DNA of 36,765 nt from positions 1 to 36,765 of the forward strand of contig CAJUID010000031.1 in NCBI GenBank assembly GCA_910585905.1. Reading direction: 5' to 3'. The notes under the pieces are model-generated. The model searched no databases, had not been told where the DNA came from, and worked only from the letters and a program-made list of their open reading frames with translations. Below, one piece after another: positions 1-8,163 of the stretch (its first letter is position 1; each line of letters opens with the position of its first letter). This stretch comes from an uncultured Lachnospiraceae bacterium. GTDB lineage: Bacteria; Bacillota; Clostridia; Lachnospirales; Lachnospiraceae. The position numbers and the translations under genes are program-made.

Positions 1-1492
1 CAGACGTCAAATCAAGCTCGTCCATCTGAAGCTCCACCTCGATATGTTGGTCTGAATGAAGTTTGGACAATAAACATACCGTCTCCACATGATACCCCAT
101 CCCAAACATATCACACGCCCTCACCCGCTGAATCTCATATCCCCGATCACACAGATACCTCAGATCCCTTGCCAGTGTTGCCGGGTCACAACTTACATAC
201 ACAATCCTTTTTGGCTCCATTCCCACTACTGTCTCAAGCAGTTTTTCATCACAGCCCTTCCTTGGTGGGTCAAGTGTGACGACATCTGCCTTTAACCTGC
301 CTTCGCTTTTCCCATACTGTTCTGGCACAACCTCTTCTGCTGCCCCCACAAAAAACTCCGTATTAGAAAAATGATTTAACGCGGCATTTTTCCTTGCATC
401 TTCGATGGCCTCTGGAACGATTTCCACACCACAGACCTTTGCTGCCTTCTGCGCCAGAAAAAGCGAGATGGAGCCGATTCCACAATACAAATCCCATACG
501 ACCTCGCCACCCTGCAAATCAGCAAACTCTAAAACTGTATCATACAATTTTTTTGTTTGTTCTGGATTAACCTGATAAAAAGATAACGGCGAAATTTGAT
601 AAATAATGTTTCCAATTTTATCCTTGATAAAACCATCACCATATATAACTTTCACTTTCTGCCCCAGGATTACATTCGTCTTTTCTTTGTTAATATTAAT
701 ACATATACTTTTCATAATAAGCTCAGGGTTCCCATTTTTTCCAGTCAGGCGACATGACAACAGGCGATTTTTCAGTTCCTCCGCCTCTGGAAGAAACGAT
801 CCATTAATCACAAGACATACCATCACTTCGCCAGTATTCACCCCAACCCTTGTAAGAATATGGCGTACCATCCCCAAATGATCTTTCTCATTATAAGCAG
901 GAATATTATAATCTCTCATAAACTGCAAAACGGTCTCGACAATTTCCCGATTGCATGGATGCTGGATAACACAATCCGTATTTTGAATAATACTGTGAGT
1001 TCTGCTGGCATAAAAGCCTGCAATCAAATTGCCATCCTTATCAACCCCGACCGGGAACTGTGCCTTATTTCTATAATAAAATGGCTTGTCCATTGCAAGA
1101 ATTGGCTCCATCGCAACATCTTGAAACCCACCAATACGCTGTAAGCAATTAAGCACCTTTTCTTGTTTCCACAAAAGCTGCTTTTCATAGCTGCAGTGCT
1201 GGAGCTGGCATCCGCCACACTGCTTGGCAACTGGGCATTTCGGCTCTACCCGGTAAGGCGACGGTTCCAATATCTCTAAAAGCCTGGCATAGCCAAACCG
1301 TTTCTTTGTCTTCATAACACATGCCTTAATTATGTCCCCTACTAAGGCATCCTTAACAAAGAGGGTATAGCCCTCTAACCTGGCGATACCCTCTCCTTCT
1401 GCTCCCATATCTATAATTTCCAATGTCACAATATCATTCTTCTGGCAAACCACCGATTCCGGCACTTTTTTCACCTTTTTTCTATCTGCCAT
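1..1492 (-). CDS. rlmD: 23S rRNA (uracil-5-)-methyltransferase, RlmD/RumA type (3' end cut off)
   Basis: The protein belongs to the TrmA/RumA family, which methylates C5 of a uridine in 23S rRNA using SAM. My translation from the ATG at 1492 runs open to the left edge for about 497 codons, so the C-terminus is missing. Seen in order: an N-terminal TRAM-like region, an Fe-S cysteine set (KCPVAKQCGGCQLQHC, plus strand near 1205-1250), the SAM motif WDLYCGIGS, the catalytic TLDPPRKGCD, and VYVSCDPATLARD, which holds the catalytic cysteine. The last visible residues (DELDLTS) are past the methyltransferase core. In related Clostridia this point is followed by a short extension, so only tens of residues are probably lost. 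Which uridine is modified cannot be told from sequence, because rlmD and rlmCD paralogues look alike. Confidence 0.9.
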   Translation of the reverse strand, partial: MADRKKVKKVPESVVCQKNDIVTLEIIDMGAEGEGIARLEGYTLFVKDALVGDIIKACVMKTKKRFGYARLLEILEPSPYRVEPKCPVAKQCGGCQLQHCSYEKQLLWKQEKVLNCLQRIGGFQDVAMEPILAMDKPFYYRNKAQFPVGVDKDGNLIAGFYASRTHSIIQNTDCVIQHPCNREIVETVLQFMRDYNIPAYNEKDHLGMVRHILTRVGVNTGEVMVCLVINGSFLPEAEELKNRLLSCRLTGKNGNPELIMKSICININKEKTNVILGQKVKVIYGDGFIKDKIGNIIYQISPLSFYQVNPEQTKKLYDTVLEFADLQGGEVVWDLYCGIGSISLFLAQKAAKVCGVEIVPEAIEDARKNAALNHFSNTEFFVGAAEEVVPEQYGKSEGRLKADVVTLDPPRKGCDEKLLETVVGMEPKRIVYVSCDPATLARDLRYLCDRGYEIQRVRACDMFGMGYHVETVCLLSKLHSDQHIEVELQMDELDLTS

Positions 1493-1781
1493 ATCTACCT
1501 GCTCCTATATTCTCTTTCTATACGCAAAACGGTTCAACGAATTCACCGCACACTGATTAACTGGCACATTGATTTGCCTATTTTTTCGATAGCACATGCC
1601 GCCGTAATCTCTATATCCCGCTACGCCGCTGTACAATCAACATGCACTCTCCAAAACTATCCTGCATTATTAAATCTGTTGCTACTATTCGCAATGCATT
1701 AAATGCACTTGTTGTCGGAAATAGATGGTTCCTACCATATGCTTCCCAACTATTTCCAAGCGCACCATTACATTACACTAG

Positions 1782-2750
1782 TTATTCAGATTTTTTACGC
1801 TTTTGCACATAACCAGAACTCTGTCTTATATTGGATTCTACCAAACGATTATATCCAAGCCATTCTAATGTCGGCTCCGCCTTGTCATAGACTTCTGTCA
1901 TTGTTTCCAGCTTCGCATCCGCATTATCTGCAAAATTTAGTGCCATCGCCTCTGCCATCGCCGGCTTTTTCGGAGAACCATATTCTAATTCGCCATGATG
2001 CGCCAATATACAATGGCAAAGCTCTGCTGCCAATACCTTTGGAAAACCAGGTATTTGTGCCGCCTCTCTACCCACCAGTTCAGCCCCCATGTAAATATGG
2101 CCCAAAAGCTGTCCCCCATCAGTATAATCGTTCGAAGGAAACTCTGAGATTTCCCAAACCTTCCCAATATCATGAAACAATGCCGCTGTAATCAACAAAT
2201 CTCTGTCAATAATCGGATAATTTGCTGCAAAAAAATCACACATTTTCGTTACCGCAAGGGTATGCTGCAATAGACCGCCCACAAAACCATGGTGAACAGA
2301 TTTTGCAGCAGAATGCTGCTTAAATTCTTTAATAAAGCTGGTATCTTCTACAAAATATTTTTCAGCCAGCTTTTTCAAATGAGGCTCACCAATCGTGCCT
2401 ACAATACCCTTTAATTCCTGATACATTTCCTCCCTGTCATATTTTGAAGAAGGTATGTATTCTGCGGGATCATATTCCCCCTCCTGCGCTTTTCTGATAC
2501 GGCTTACATTAACCTGGCGGCTTCCCTGAAAAGAAGTTACCATTCCATCTGTCATAATAAAGTCCATAGAGTCAAAATCATCTATTCCATTATTCAGCTC
2601 CCAGACTTTCGCATCAATGATTCCAGTCTTATCCTGCAAAAGCAACGAATAATATGTTTTTCCTGCCTTTGTCTTAAGAACCTGCTTTGATTTGCACAGA
2701 TAAATCCCAAAAAATTTATTGCCCTCTTTATATGCTTCGATATACGTCAT
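1782..2750 (-). CDS. yhaM: 3'-5' exoribonuclease YhaM family (OB-fold + HD domain)
   Basis: 322 residues, the usual YhaM length. The N-terminal ~90 residues form an OB-fold nucleic-acid binding domain, with conserved YYSLLLQDKTGIIDAKVW. The central part is an HD phosphohydrolase-type domain with LLQHTLAVT, LFHDIGK and a later CHCILAHHGE, supplying metal-binding His and Asp residues. The family degrades single-stranded RNA and DNA from the 3' end. The start is well fixed: AGGAGGT lies 5-6 nt before the ATG at 2750. It stands alone between rlmD and a hairpin-rich repeat element. RNase J further along the window is the other mRNA-decay nuclease seen. Confidence 0.93.
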   Translation of the reverse strand: MTYIEAYKEGNKFFGIYLCKSKQVLKTKAGKTYYSLLLQDKTGIIDAKVWELNNGIDDFDSMDFIMTDGMVTSFQGSRQVNVSRIRKAQEGEYDPAEYIPSSKYDREEMYQELKGIVGTIGEPHLKKLAEKYFVEDTSFIKEFKQHSAAKSVHHGFVGGLLQHTLAVTKMCDFFAANYPIIDRDLLITAALFHDIGKVWEISEFPSNDYTDGGQLLGHIYMGAELVGREAAQIPGFPKVLAAELCHCILAHHGELEYGSPKKPAMAEAMALNFADNADAKLETMTEVYDKAEPTLEWLGYNRLVESNIRQSSGYVQKRKKSE

Positions 2751-2832
2751 TTTTACCTCCTATATGTACCACATAGGTAAACACACCTACACAAACAATC
2801 TGAAACTCAGGCTCTCTATACAGTAAATTGCA

Positions 2833-2958
2833 GAAAACCAGACTAAAACATGAATGCCAGCAAGGACAAGAAACCCCTCGTTCCTTGCTGGCGTTACCCC
2901 AAGCTTGTTGCTTACGCGAGAATAAATGCGAAACCTCAAAGAAAGGCTTCGCATTTAT
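2833..2958. repeat. Dispersed intergenic hairpin element, copy 1
   Basis: A structured non-coding block between yhaM and the cheY-like gene. It has an 11-bp inverted repeat (2856-2866 with 2882-2892), a core ending in GTTGCTTACGCGAGAATA (2907-2924), and a second 11-bp perfect inverted repeat (2922-2932 with 2948-2958). The core, about 64 nt from 2861, aligns with 8164-8227. The 12-mer GAAAACCAGACT at 2833 recurs inverted in copy 2. No clear ORF and no long T-run were seen. Confidence 0.6.
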
Positions 2959-2961
2959 CTC

Positions 2962-3324
2962 TTATAATTCTAATGCTTTTTTTACCGACTCAATAACCTT
3001 GTGTGCTTCATAAGGCTTTACTATGAAATCAATTGCCCCAGCCGTTACAGCCTGCACAACTTTTTTCTGATTGCCATTTGCAGAACACATAATAATCTTT
3101 GCCTGGCTATTTTCCTCCATTATTTTCTCGACTGCTGTAATCCCATCCATCTCTGGCATTAAAATATCCATAATCACCAAATCCGGAGATGACTTTTTAT
3201 ATTCCCTGACCGCCTCAGTCCCTGTGGATGCCTCCAAATATGTAAAATCACACCCAGAATCATCCAATATATTTCTTAAAGACATACGGACAGACATTGC
3301 ATCATCTACCAAAAGTACTTTCAT
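2962..3324 (-). CDS. Stand-alone CheY-like response regulator receiver
   Basis: 120 residues forming a single receiver domain with no output domain. Visible active-site residues are the acidic pair D7-D8 (VLLVDDAM), phosphoacceptor D53 (IMDILMPEMDG), S81 (MCSANG) and K103 (VKPYE). Such proteins signal by protein contact, as CheY does at the flagellar switch. No chemotaxis or flagellar switch gene is in the window, so the partner is unknown. The ribosome binding site is GGGGGAG, 5 nt before the ATG. The gene has its own promoter (3379-3407) and a striking dyad between that promoter and the start codon. It follows sigK on the same strand. Confidence 0.88.
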   Translation of the reverse strand: MKVLLVDDAMSVRMSLRNILDDSGCDFTYLEASTGTEAVREYKKSSPDLVIMDILMPEMDGITAVEKIMEENSQAKIIMCSANGNQKKVVQAVTAGAIDFIVKPYEAHKVIESVKKALEL

Positions 3325-3334
3325 AGGTCTCCCC

Positions 3335-3378
3335 CTTATACGTTATTCCAACTCAAACATTCTAAATTAACGTATAAG
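3335..3378 (-). promoter_or_regulatory. 11-bp inverted repeat in the leader of the cheY-like gene
   Basis: CTTATACGTTA (3335-3345) and TAACGTATAAG (3368-3378) are perfect inverted arms separated by 22 nt. The dyad begins one base past the -10 hexamer and ends beside the GGGGGAG ribosome binding site. It could be an operator, or an mRNA 5' hairpin that stabilises the transcript or controls ribosome access. Confidence 0.55.
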
Positions 3379-3407
3379 AGTATACCATATTTCCATTTTC
3401 CACACAA
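3379..3407 (-). promoter_or_regulatory. Sigma-A-type promoter of the cheY-like gene
   Basis: On the minus strand: TTGTGT, 17 nt, TATACT, lying between the sigK stop codon and the cheY-like start. Confidence 0.6.
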
Positions 3408-3415
3408 GTAGTGTA

Positions 3416-4042
3416 TTAACCTGCTTCATAACATTTTCTAAGTTTTTCCAGAGCCTTCTTTTCAATACGTGATACATAAGAGCGGGATATCCCATAAATC
3501 TGGGCAATTTCACGCTGGGTTTTCTCCTTACTTCCCCTCAGCCCATAACGCATCCTGATAATTTCCTTTTCTCTTGCATTTAGGGCTTCTTCGACATATT
3601 CCTCCAGACGTGAGATATGTTCTTCCAATGTCACACGTTCTACTACATCTTCATCTGTATACTCAATTACATCGATCAGGCTAATCTCATTTCCTTCTTT
3701 ATCCGAACCAATCGAATCATACAGATAGACATCCTTCGCCGTTTTCTTCTCCGAGCGCAGCATCATCAACAGCTCATTATCAATACACCGCGCTGCATAC
3801 GTAGCGAGACGGATATTTTTTGTATCATCAAAGGTATCGATTCCTTTTATCAAACCGATAGTACCAATGGATATCAAATCATCCATATCCTTATCCCCCA
3901 TATTATACTTCTTAGCAATATAGGCGACCAGTCGCAAATTTTTCTCAATCAGGCAGTTTCTCGCCTCACGGTCCCCTGCCCGACATCTTGCAATGCATTC
4001 CTTTTCTTCTTTCGCACTCAAGGGTTTTGGAAAAGACTGCAC
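3416..4042 (-). CDS. sigK: Sporulation sigma factor SigK (no pro-sequence)
   Basis: A sigma-70 family factor matching sigma-K, the late mother-cell sporulation factor. Diagnostic segments are NLRLVAYIAKKYN, DLISIGTIGLIKGI, KLATYAARCI-like RLATYAARCIDNEL, IGSDKEGNEISLIDV and the region 4 helix-turn-helix KTQREIAQIYGISRSYVSRI. The gene is continuous, not split by a skin-type element. The hydrophobic ~20-residue pro-peptide of Bacillus sigma-K is absent: the protein begins right at the QSFPKPLS segment. A stop codon lies just upstream of the first GTG (4051), so a longer form is impossible. AAGAGGTG fits the second GTG (4042) best, with 6-8 nt spacing, so I prefer 4042. No convincing sigma-E promoter was identified. 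Confidence 0.93.
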   Translation of the reverse strand: MQSFPKPLSAKEEKECIARCRAGDREARNCLIEKNLRLVAYIAKKYNMGDKDMDDLISIGTIGLIKGIDTFDDTKNIRLATYAARCIDNELLMMLRSEKKTAKDVYLYDSIGSDKEGNEISLIDVIEYTDEDVVERVTLEEHISRLEEYVEEALNAREKEIIRMRYGLRGSKEKTQREIAQIYGISRSYVSRIEKKALEKLRKCYEAG

Positions 4043-4201
4043 CAGTGACACCTCTTAATGATATCCTTATATCCTATGCAAAATGGCGCATGTCCGTGCT
4101 TTTCCCACAAATTTCCCCTTAAATCCACATTTAACGCATCAACTCATAATCCTCATATACCAAAACAAATTAATATGTCCATGATATTTCTGCCTGACAT
4201 T

Positions 4202-5041
4202 TTACGCGTGTTCCAAGGCATATTCTGCCACCCTGACAGCATCATCCAGAGACTCCGCTGCTGCCAAAAAACCGTTTGGATGACAGAAACGGATGCCCTC
4301 GATACCACTCATTCTCTTTAAATCCTCCGATTCCGCCCCCCACCATTCCTTTGGGAAATCACATACCAGAGATTTATCTTCCTTGCTGACTGCAACCCCC
4401 TGTATACTATAGCCCCCCCTGTTTGATGGGTACACAACAAACTGGTAGCTGCTGCCGATTACTTCATCTTTCCACGGTGCATAGACCGAAAGCACCAGAA
4501 TCTTTCCATCTGAATCTTTCATTGCCTGCTGCACGATTACCCTGCCACGCTGGATGCCCTCTACCGACTCAAAATGATTCCGGAGTATCCGTTCTGCCAT
4601 ACCGACTGCCCTCCAAAAACACTCGTCATACGACTCCTTCGAGTCCCATCCTGGATTGAATTCACCAATAATCTTAGCCAGCATATTATCACATCCCGTA
4701 TTATCTGACTCATCCAATGGCTGAATAAACTTTTCATCAAATAAAACTGCCTCTTCCTCCCCTGCAAAGTCAGGGCCATACGCTCTCCAAAGCAGCCCAA
4801 ACGCAGCATAAGGGCAGCCATTTTCCCTGTATTCCTTGTCTTTCTGGTGGTGGTCAAATTCTCCCCTTCCAATATCATACACAATTCCATCAAAACCGTC
4901 CGGCACCTCAAAGCCGCGCTCCACCTGAATTTCAGGATTTAATATCCGCAAAAAAGCCGTGGAAAAGACATCATCAGAATGAAATTGCCCCCCATGTGTA
5001 AATCCTTTATCCGGTACATAGCCTTCCTGATATTTTCCCAT
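4202..5041 (-). CDS. MYG1 family protein (DHH-like metal-dependent nuclease/hydrolase)
   Basis: 279 residues with the hallmarks of the MYG1/UPF0160 family: THGGQFHSDDVFSTAFL at the N-terminus and YDIGRGEFDHHQKD at about residues 55-69, where His and Asp bind metal in a DHH-like fold. Human MYG1 is a 3'-5' RNA exonuclease; bacterial members are poorly characterised, so the substrate here is uncertain. The start lies 6 nt after the icd stop codon, implying cotranscription with icd. Size is close to the short bacterial members of the family. Confidence 0.87.
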   Translation of the reverse strand: MGKYQEGYVPDKGFTHGGQFHSDDVFSTAFLRILNPEIQVERGFEVPDGFDGIVYDIGRGEFDHHQKDKEYRENGCPYAAFGLLWRAYGPDFAGEEEAVLFDEKFIQPLDESDNTGCDNMLAKIIGEFNPGWDSKESYDECFWRAVGMAERILRNHFESVEGIQRGRVIVQQAMKDSDGKILVLSVYAPWKDEVIGSSYQFVVYPSNRGGYSIQGVAVSKEDKSLVCDFPKEWWGAESEDLKRMSGIEGIRFCHPNGFLAAAESLDDAVRVAEYALEHA

Positions 5042-5047
5042 TTTATC

Positions 5048-6256
5048 TTACATTCCTTTTTCCAATACTTCACGGATTTCTTTAATAAACTGCTCGCTAT
5101 TTAGAACTGTCACATCCTTTAAGCTCGTAATAGATGCTAAATCTTTTGTCATCTTTCCGCTCTCAATCGTACCGAGCGTCGCTTTTTCCAGCTTATCAGC
5201 AAAATCACAAAGCTCTGGAATCTGATCTAACTCGCCACGTTTGCGCAGCGCACCAGTCCATGCAAAAATGGTAGCAACAGAGTTTGTAGATGTCTCCTCC
5301 CCCTCCAAATGCTTATAATAATGCCTCTGCACGGTTCCATGTGCCGCCTCATACTCATATACGCCACTTGGAGATACCAGGACAGAAGTCATCATTGCCA
5401 GAGAACCGCAGGCAGAAGATACCATATCGCTCATAACATCCCCATCATAATTCTTACATGCCCAGATAAAGCCGCCCTCCGCCTTCATCACACGGGCAAC
5501 CGCATCATCAATCAGAGTATAAAAATACTCAATGCCTGCAGCATCAAATTTATCTTTGTATTCCTTATCAAAAATATCCTGGAAAATATCTTTAAAATTA
5601 TGGTCATAAACCTTTGAAATAGTATCCTTTGTTGCAAACCATAAATCCTGCTTAATGTCCAGCGCATAATTAAAACATGCCCTTGCAAAACTTTCAATCG
5701 ACTCGTCCGTATTATGAATCCCCTGAATAACTCCTGAACCGTCAAACTCATGAATTGTCTGGCGAATCTCCGTACCGTCTTCTCCAGTAAACACAAGCTC
5801 TGCCTTACCTGCGCCTGGCACCTTAAACTCCGTATTTTTATATACATCGCCATAAGCATGCCTTGCTAAGGTTATTGGCTTTTCCCAATTTTTTACACAA
5901 GGCTCAATTCCTTTAACCTGAATCGGCGCACGGAATACAGTTCCATCCAGCGCTGCACGAATCGTACCATTTGGGGACTTCCACATTTCTTTTAAATTAT
6001 ATTCTGTCATTCTTGCAGCATTCGGCGTAATGGTTGCACATTTAACTGCAACGCCATATTTTTTCGTAGCTTCTGCTGAATCAATTGTGACTTGGTCATC
6101 TGTCTCATTGCGATATTCTAATCCCAAATCATAATACTCTGTTTTTAAATCAATAAATGGCTCTAACAGTTCATCTTTTATCATTTTCCAAAGAATGCGG
6201 GTCATCTCATCCCCATCCATCTCAACCAAGGGTGTTGTCATCTGAATCTTAGCCAT
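5048..6256 (-). CDS. icd: NADP-dependent isocitrate dehydrogenase (eukaryote-like type)
   Basis: 402 residues. It converts isocitrate to 2-oxoglutarate and CO2 while reducing NADP+. The sequence is of the IDH1/IDH2-like class rather than the E. coli Icd class: VEMDGDEMTRILWKMIK near the N-terminus, ATITPNAARMTEYNLK, KSPNGTIRAALDGTVFR, and YEYEAAHGTVQRHY near the C-terminus. The ATG at 6271 sits inside the ribosome binding site. GGAGG with 8 nt spacing fits the ATG at 6256 (MAKIQMT), which I use. A strong promoter lies at 6351-6379, and a MYG1-family gene follows in the same unit. In fermentative Clostridia this enzyme usually serves glutamate synthesis. Confidence 0.95.
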   Translation of the reverse strand: MAKIQMTTPLVEMDGDEMTRILWKMIKDELLEPFIDLKTEYYDLGLEYRNETDDQVTIDSAEATKKYGVAVKCATITPNAARMTEYNLKEMWKSPNGTIRAALDGTVFRAPIQVKGIEPCVKNWEKPITLARHAYGDVYKNTEFKVPGAGKAELVFTGEDGTEIRQTIHEFDGSGVIQGIHNTDESIESFARACFNYALDIKQDLWFATKDTISKVYDHNFKDIFQDIFDKEYKDKFDAAGIEYFYTLIDDAVARVMKAEGGFIWACKNYDGDVMSDMVSSACGSLAMMTSVLVSPSGVYEYEAAHGTVQRHYYKHLEGEETSTNSVATIFAWTGALRKRGELDQIPELCDFADKLEKATLGTIESGKMTKDLASITSLKDVTVLNSEQFIKEIREVLEKGM

Positions 6257-6562
6257 ATTATAATCCTCCATTCATTTCATTATCAATCTTTCAATATCCC
6301 TGGCATAACAGATATCTCATTTCTGCCGCACAGGAAGCATAATTAGAATAATCATATCACAATTCCATTGATTTGTGAATCATTTTGTCGTAAACTGGAA
6401 ACAGTTCATAGTATTGGAAGTTACTATTCATGGCCAATTTCAATAGAGACTTGTAATCATTACGCTTTCACATAAGATGCAGGTACGTTTTCTGAGATTG
6501 CCTTTGAATCGTAATTTTAAAAGTAACGCCACATGTACGTGGGAGTAAAGGAGGATTTCGCT
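6257..6562. other. Divergent intergenic region between icd and the S1-domain gene
   Basis: 306 nt without a gene. It holds the icd promoter (6351-6379, minus). On the plus side TTGTAA at about 6451 and AT-rich sequence near 6510-6525 may promote the S1-domain gene, but no pair is convincing. AAAGGAGG precedes the ATG at 6563. Confidence 0.5.
6351..6379 (-). promoter_or_regulatory. Sigma-A promoter of icd
   Basis: Minus strand: TTCACA, 17 nt, TATGAT, with a TGA just before the -10 (extended -10). It lies about 95 nt upstream of the icd start. Confidence 0.65.
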
Positions 6563-7483
6563 ATGGCACAAGAAGAAACCATGAAGGATTTTGAAAAAGA
6601 ACTGGACCATTCCTTTCAGATTCTAAAGGAAGGTGATATTTTAGATGTAATGATTATCGGAATTTCCGAGACAGAGGCTACCGTTGACCTAAACTACTAT
6701 ACAGAGGGTATTATCCCATTAGCGGAGTGCAGCAATGACCCTGCATTCTCCATTAAGAATGACCTAAATATCGGGGATACTGTTAAAGCAATGGTAATTG
6801 ATTCCGAAAATGCCAGCGGCAATGTTATTTTATCTATGCGTGAGGCAAACGACATTTTCGTCTGGGATGAATTGAAAGAAGATTTCAAAGATGGAACGGT
6901 ATTCCGCATCAAAATCACGGAAGCTGTCCCAGCAGGTATAACCGGATATGTAAAGGGAATCCGCGCCTTTATTCCTGCCTCGCAAATCGCATTAGAATAT
7001 GTAGAGGACACCGAGAGCTATGTGGGAATGACACTGGAAGCCGTTATCATAACAGTAGAGCCAAAAGAAAAGAAATTGGTACTTTCCGCAAAAATGATTG
7101 CCAGAGAACGCGCTGTAGTAGAAAAAACACAGAAAATCGGGCGCTTAAATGAGGGTGACATTGTAGAAGGAAAGATTGAGCGTATGGAATCCTACGGAAT
7201 TTTTATCGGAATCGGCGAGGGATTGACCGGGCTCTGCCACATCTCCCAAATTACGAACCGATTTATTAAGTCACCAAAAGAAATCGTTAAACTTGGGGAA
7301 AATGTTAAGGCAAAGATATTAAAAATAGAAGGCGACCGGATTTCCCTTAGCATGAAAGCACTGTTGGAAGATACCGAGGAATCTGATTCCTCCTACGAAG
7401 TACCGGAAGAATACCGAGGCAGCACAGATGAAAACCACGATGAAAGCCCATTTGCCAAGCTATTACAAGGAATAAAACTATAG
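6563..7483 (+). CDS. S1 RNA-binding domain protein (ribosomal protein S1-like)
   Basis: 306 residues with three S1 repeats. One is at about 20-95 (EGDILDVMIIGISETEATVDL). A second, divergent repeat covers about 100-170 (KDGTVFRIKITEAVPAGITG, with FIPASQI). The third, most typical one is at about 190-265 (EGDIVEGKIERMESYGIFIG, GLCHISQI, KAKILKIEGDRISLSMK). The tail is acidic. Full-length S1 has four to six repeats, so this is the short Firmicutes S1-like form, which binds RNA; a role in translation initiation is not assured. Upstream in-frame ATG 6533 has no ribosome binding site, whereas AAAGGAGG precedes ATG 6563. A clear terminator follows. Confidence 0.88.
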   Translation: MAQEETMKDFEKELDHSFQILKEGDILDVMIIGISETEATVDLNYYTEGIIPLAECSNDPAFSIKNDLNIGDTVKAMVIDSENASGNVILSMREANDIFVWDELKEDFKDGTVFRIKITEAVPAGITGYVKGIRAFIPASQIALEYVEDTESYVGMTLEAVIITVEPKEKKLVLSAKMIARERAVVEKTQKIGRLNEGDIVEGKIERMESYGIFIGIGEGLTGLCHISQITNRFIKSPKEIVKLGENVKAKILKIEGDRISLSMKALLEDTEESDSSYEVPEEYRGSTDENHDESPFAKLLQGIKL

Positions 7484-7504
7484 AAAAAATATTTGAAATT
7501 TCTA

Positions 7505-7538
7505 GATAGGGGACGTAAAAACGTTCCCTATCTTTTTT
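7505..7538 (+). terminator. Rho-independent terminator after the S1-domain gene
   Basis: GATAGGGGACG and CGTTCCCTATC form an 11-bp stem with one wobble, followed by six T. It overlaps the 3' end of the convergent ispF gene. Confidence 0.8.
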
Positions 7539-8067
7539 GGCATCCACCGCAGGAAGAGCAGCCAGACTCCGCCATATTACCTGACATATGGTCATACATA
7601 GATGACAACGCACAAATTGCCTGGGCTGAAATCCCTTCCCCGGCTCCCGTAAATCCAAGTCCCTCTTCTGTAGTCGCTTTTACATTAACCTGATTTTGCT
7701 CAATGCCAAGCCCCTGGGAAATATTTTTTTCCATCGCATCAATATACTCCCGCATCTTTGGCCGTTGGGCAATAATCGTAGCGTCTATATTTTCTATCAT
7801 AAAGCATGCCTCCTCCAACATTTCTCCTACCTGCTTTAACAGCTCTATGCTGGAAGCTCCTTTATATTTATTATCTGTATCTGGAAAATGTTTCCCAATA
7901 TCCCCCAAGGCCGCTGCGCCAAGCAGAGCATCCATAATGGCATGTAGTAGCACATCTGCATCCGAATGCCCCAGCAATCCCTTCTCATATGGTATTATAA
8001 CACCACCCAGGATTAATTCCCTGTCCTGCACTAATTTATGAACATCATAGCCCATTCCAACCCGCAT
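7528..8067 (-). CDS. ispF: 2-C-methyl-D-erythritol 2,4-cyclodiphosphate synthase with Cys-rich tail
   Basis: IspF catalyses the fifth step of the MEP isoprenoid pathway, forming MEcPP with loss of CMP. Visible family motifs are GYDVHKL (metal-binding D and H), LGHSDADVLLHAIMDALLGAA, DIGKHFPDTD, and the C-terminal KATTEEGLGFTGAGEGI. At 179 residues it is about 20 longer than the usual 157-160. The extra part ends in SGCSSCGGCQKR, four cysteines in a CxxCxxC-like cluster not needed for catalysis. AGGAGG precedes the ATG. No other isoprenoid gene is adjacent, since ispD is not in the window. Confidence 0.95.
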   Translation of the reverse strand: MRVGMGYDVHKLVQDRELILGGVIIPYEKGLLGHSDADVLLHAIMDALLGAAALGDIGKHFPDTDNKYKGASSIELLKQVGEMLEEACFMIENIDATIIAQRPKMREYIDAMEKNISQGLGIEQNQVNVKATTEEGLGFTGAGEGISAQAICALSSMYDHMSGNMAESGCSSCGGCQKR

Positions 8068-8163
8068 AGCCTTCCTCCTGTTCCATCAAAAACATTTTAT
8101 AATACAAATTATAGTTCCCATCCATTCTTTTATATATTCATTCACTCCACACTGCCTAAAGTC

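Noticed and set aside
1493..1781. Promoter upstream of rlmD (TGAATT, 17 nt, TATAGA)
   Set aside because: The -35 match is too poor to call, and nothing else of note was seen in this gap.
1703..2191. 162-codon plus-strand frame over yhaM
   Set aside because: It is a shadow of the well-supported yhaM gene on the other strand.
4052..4201. Sigma-E promoter for sigK (CATAGGAT)
   Set aside because: The -10-like match has no acceptable -35 at 13-15 nt.
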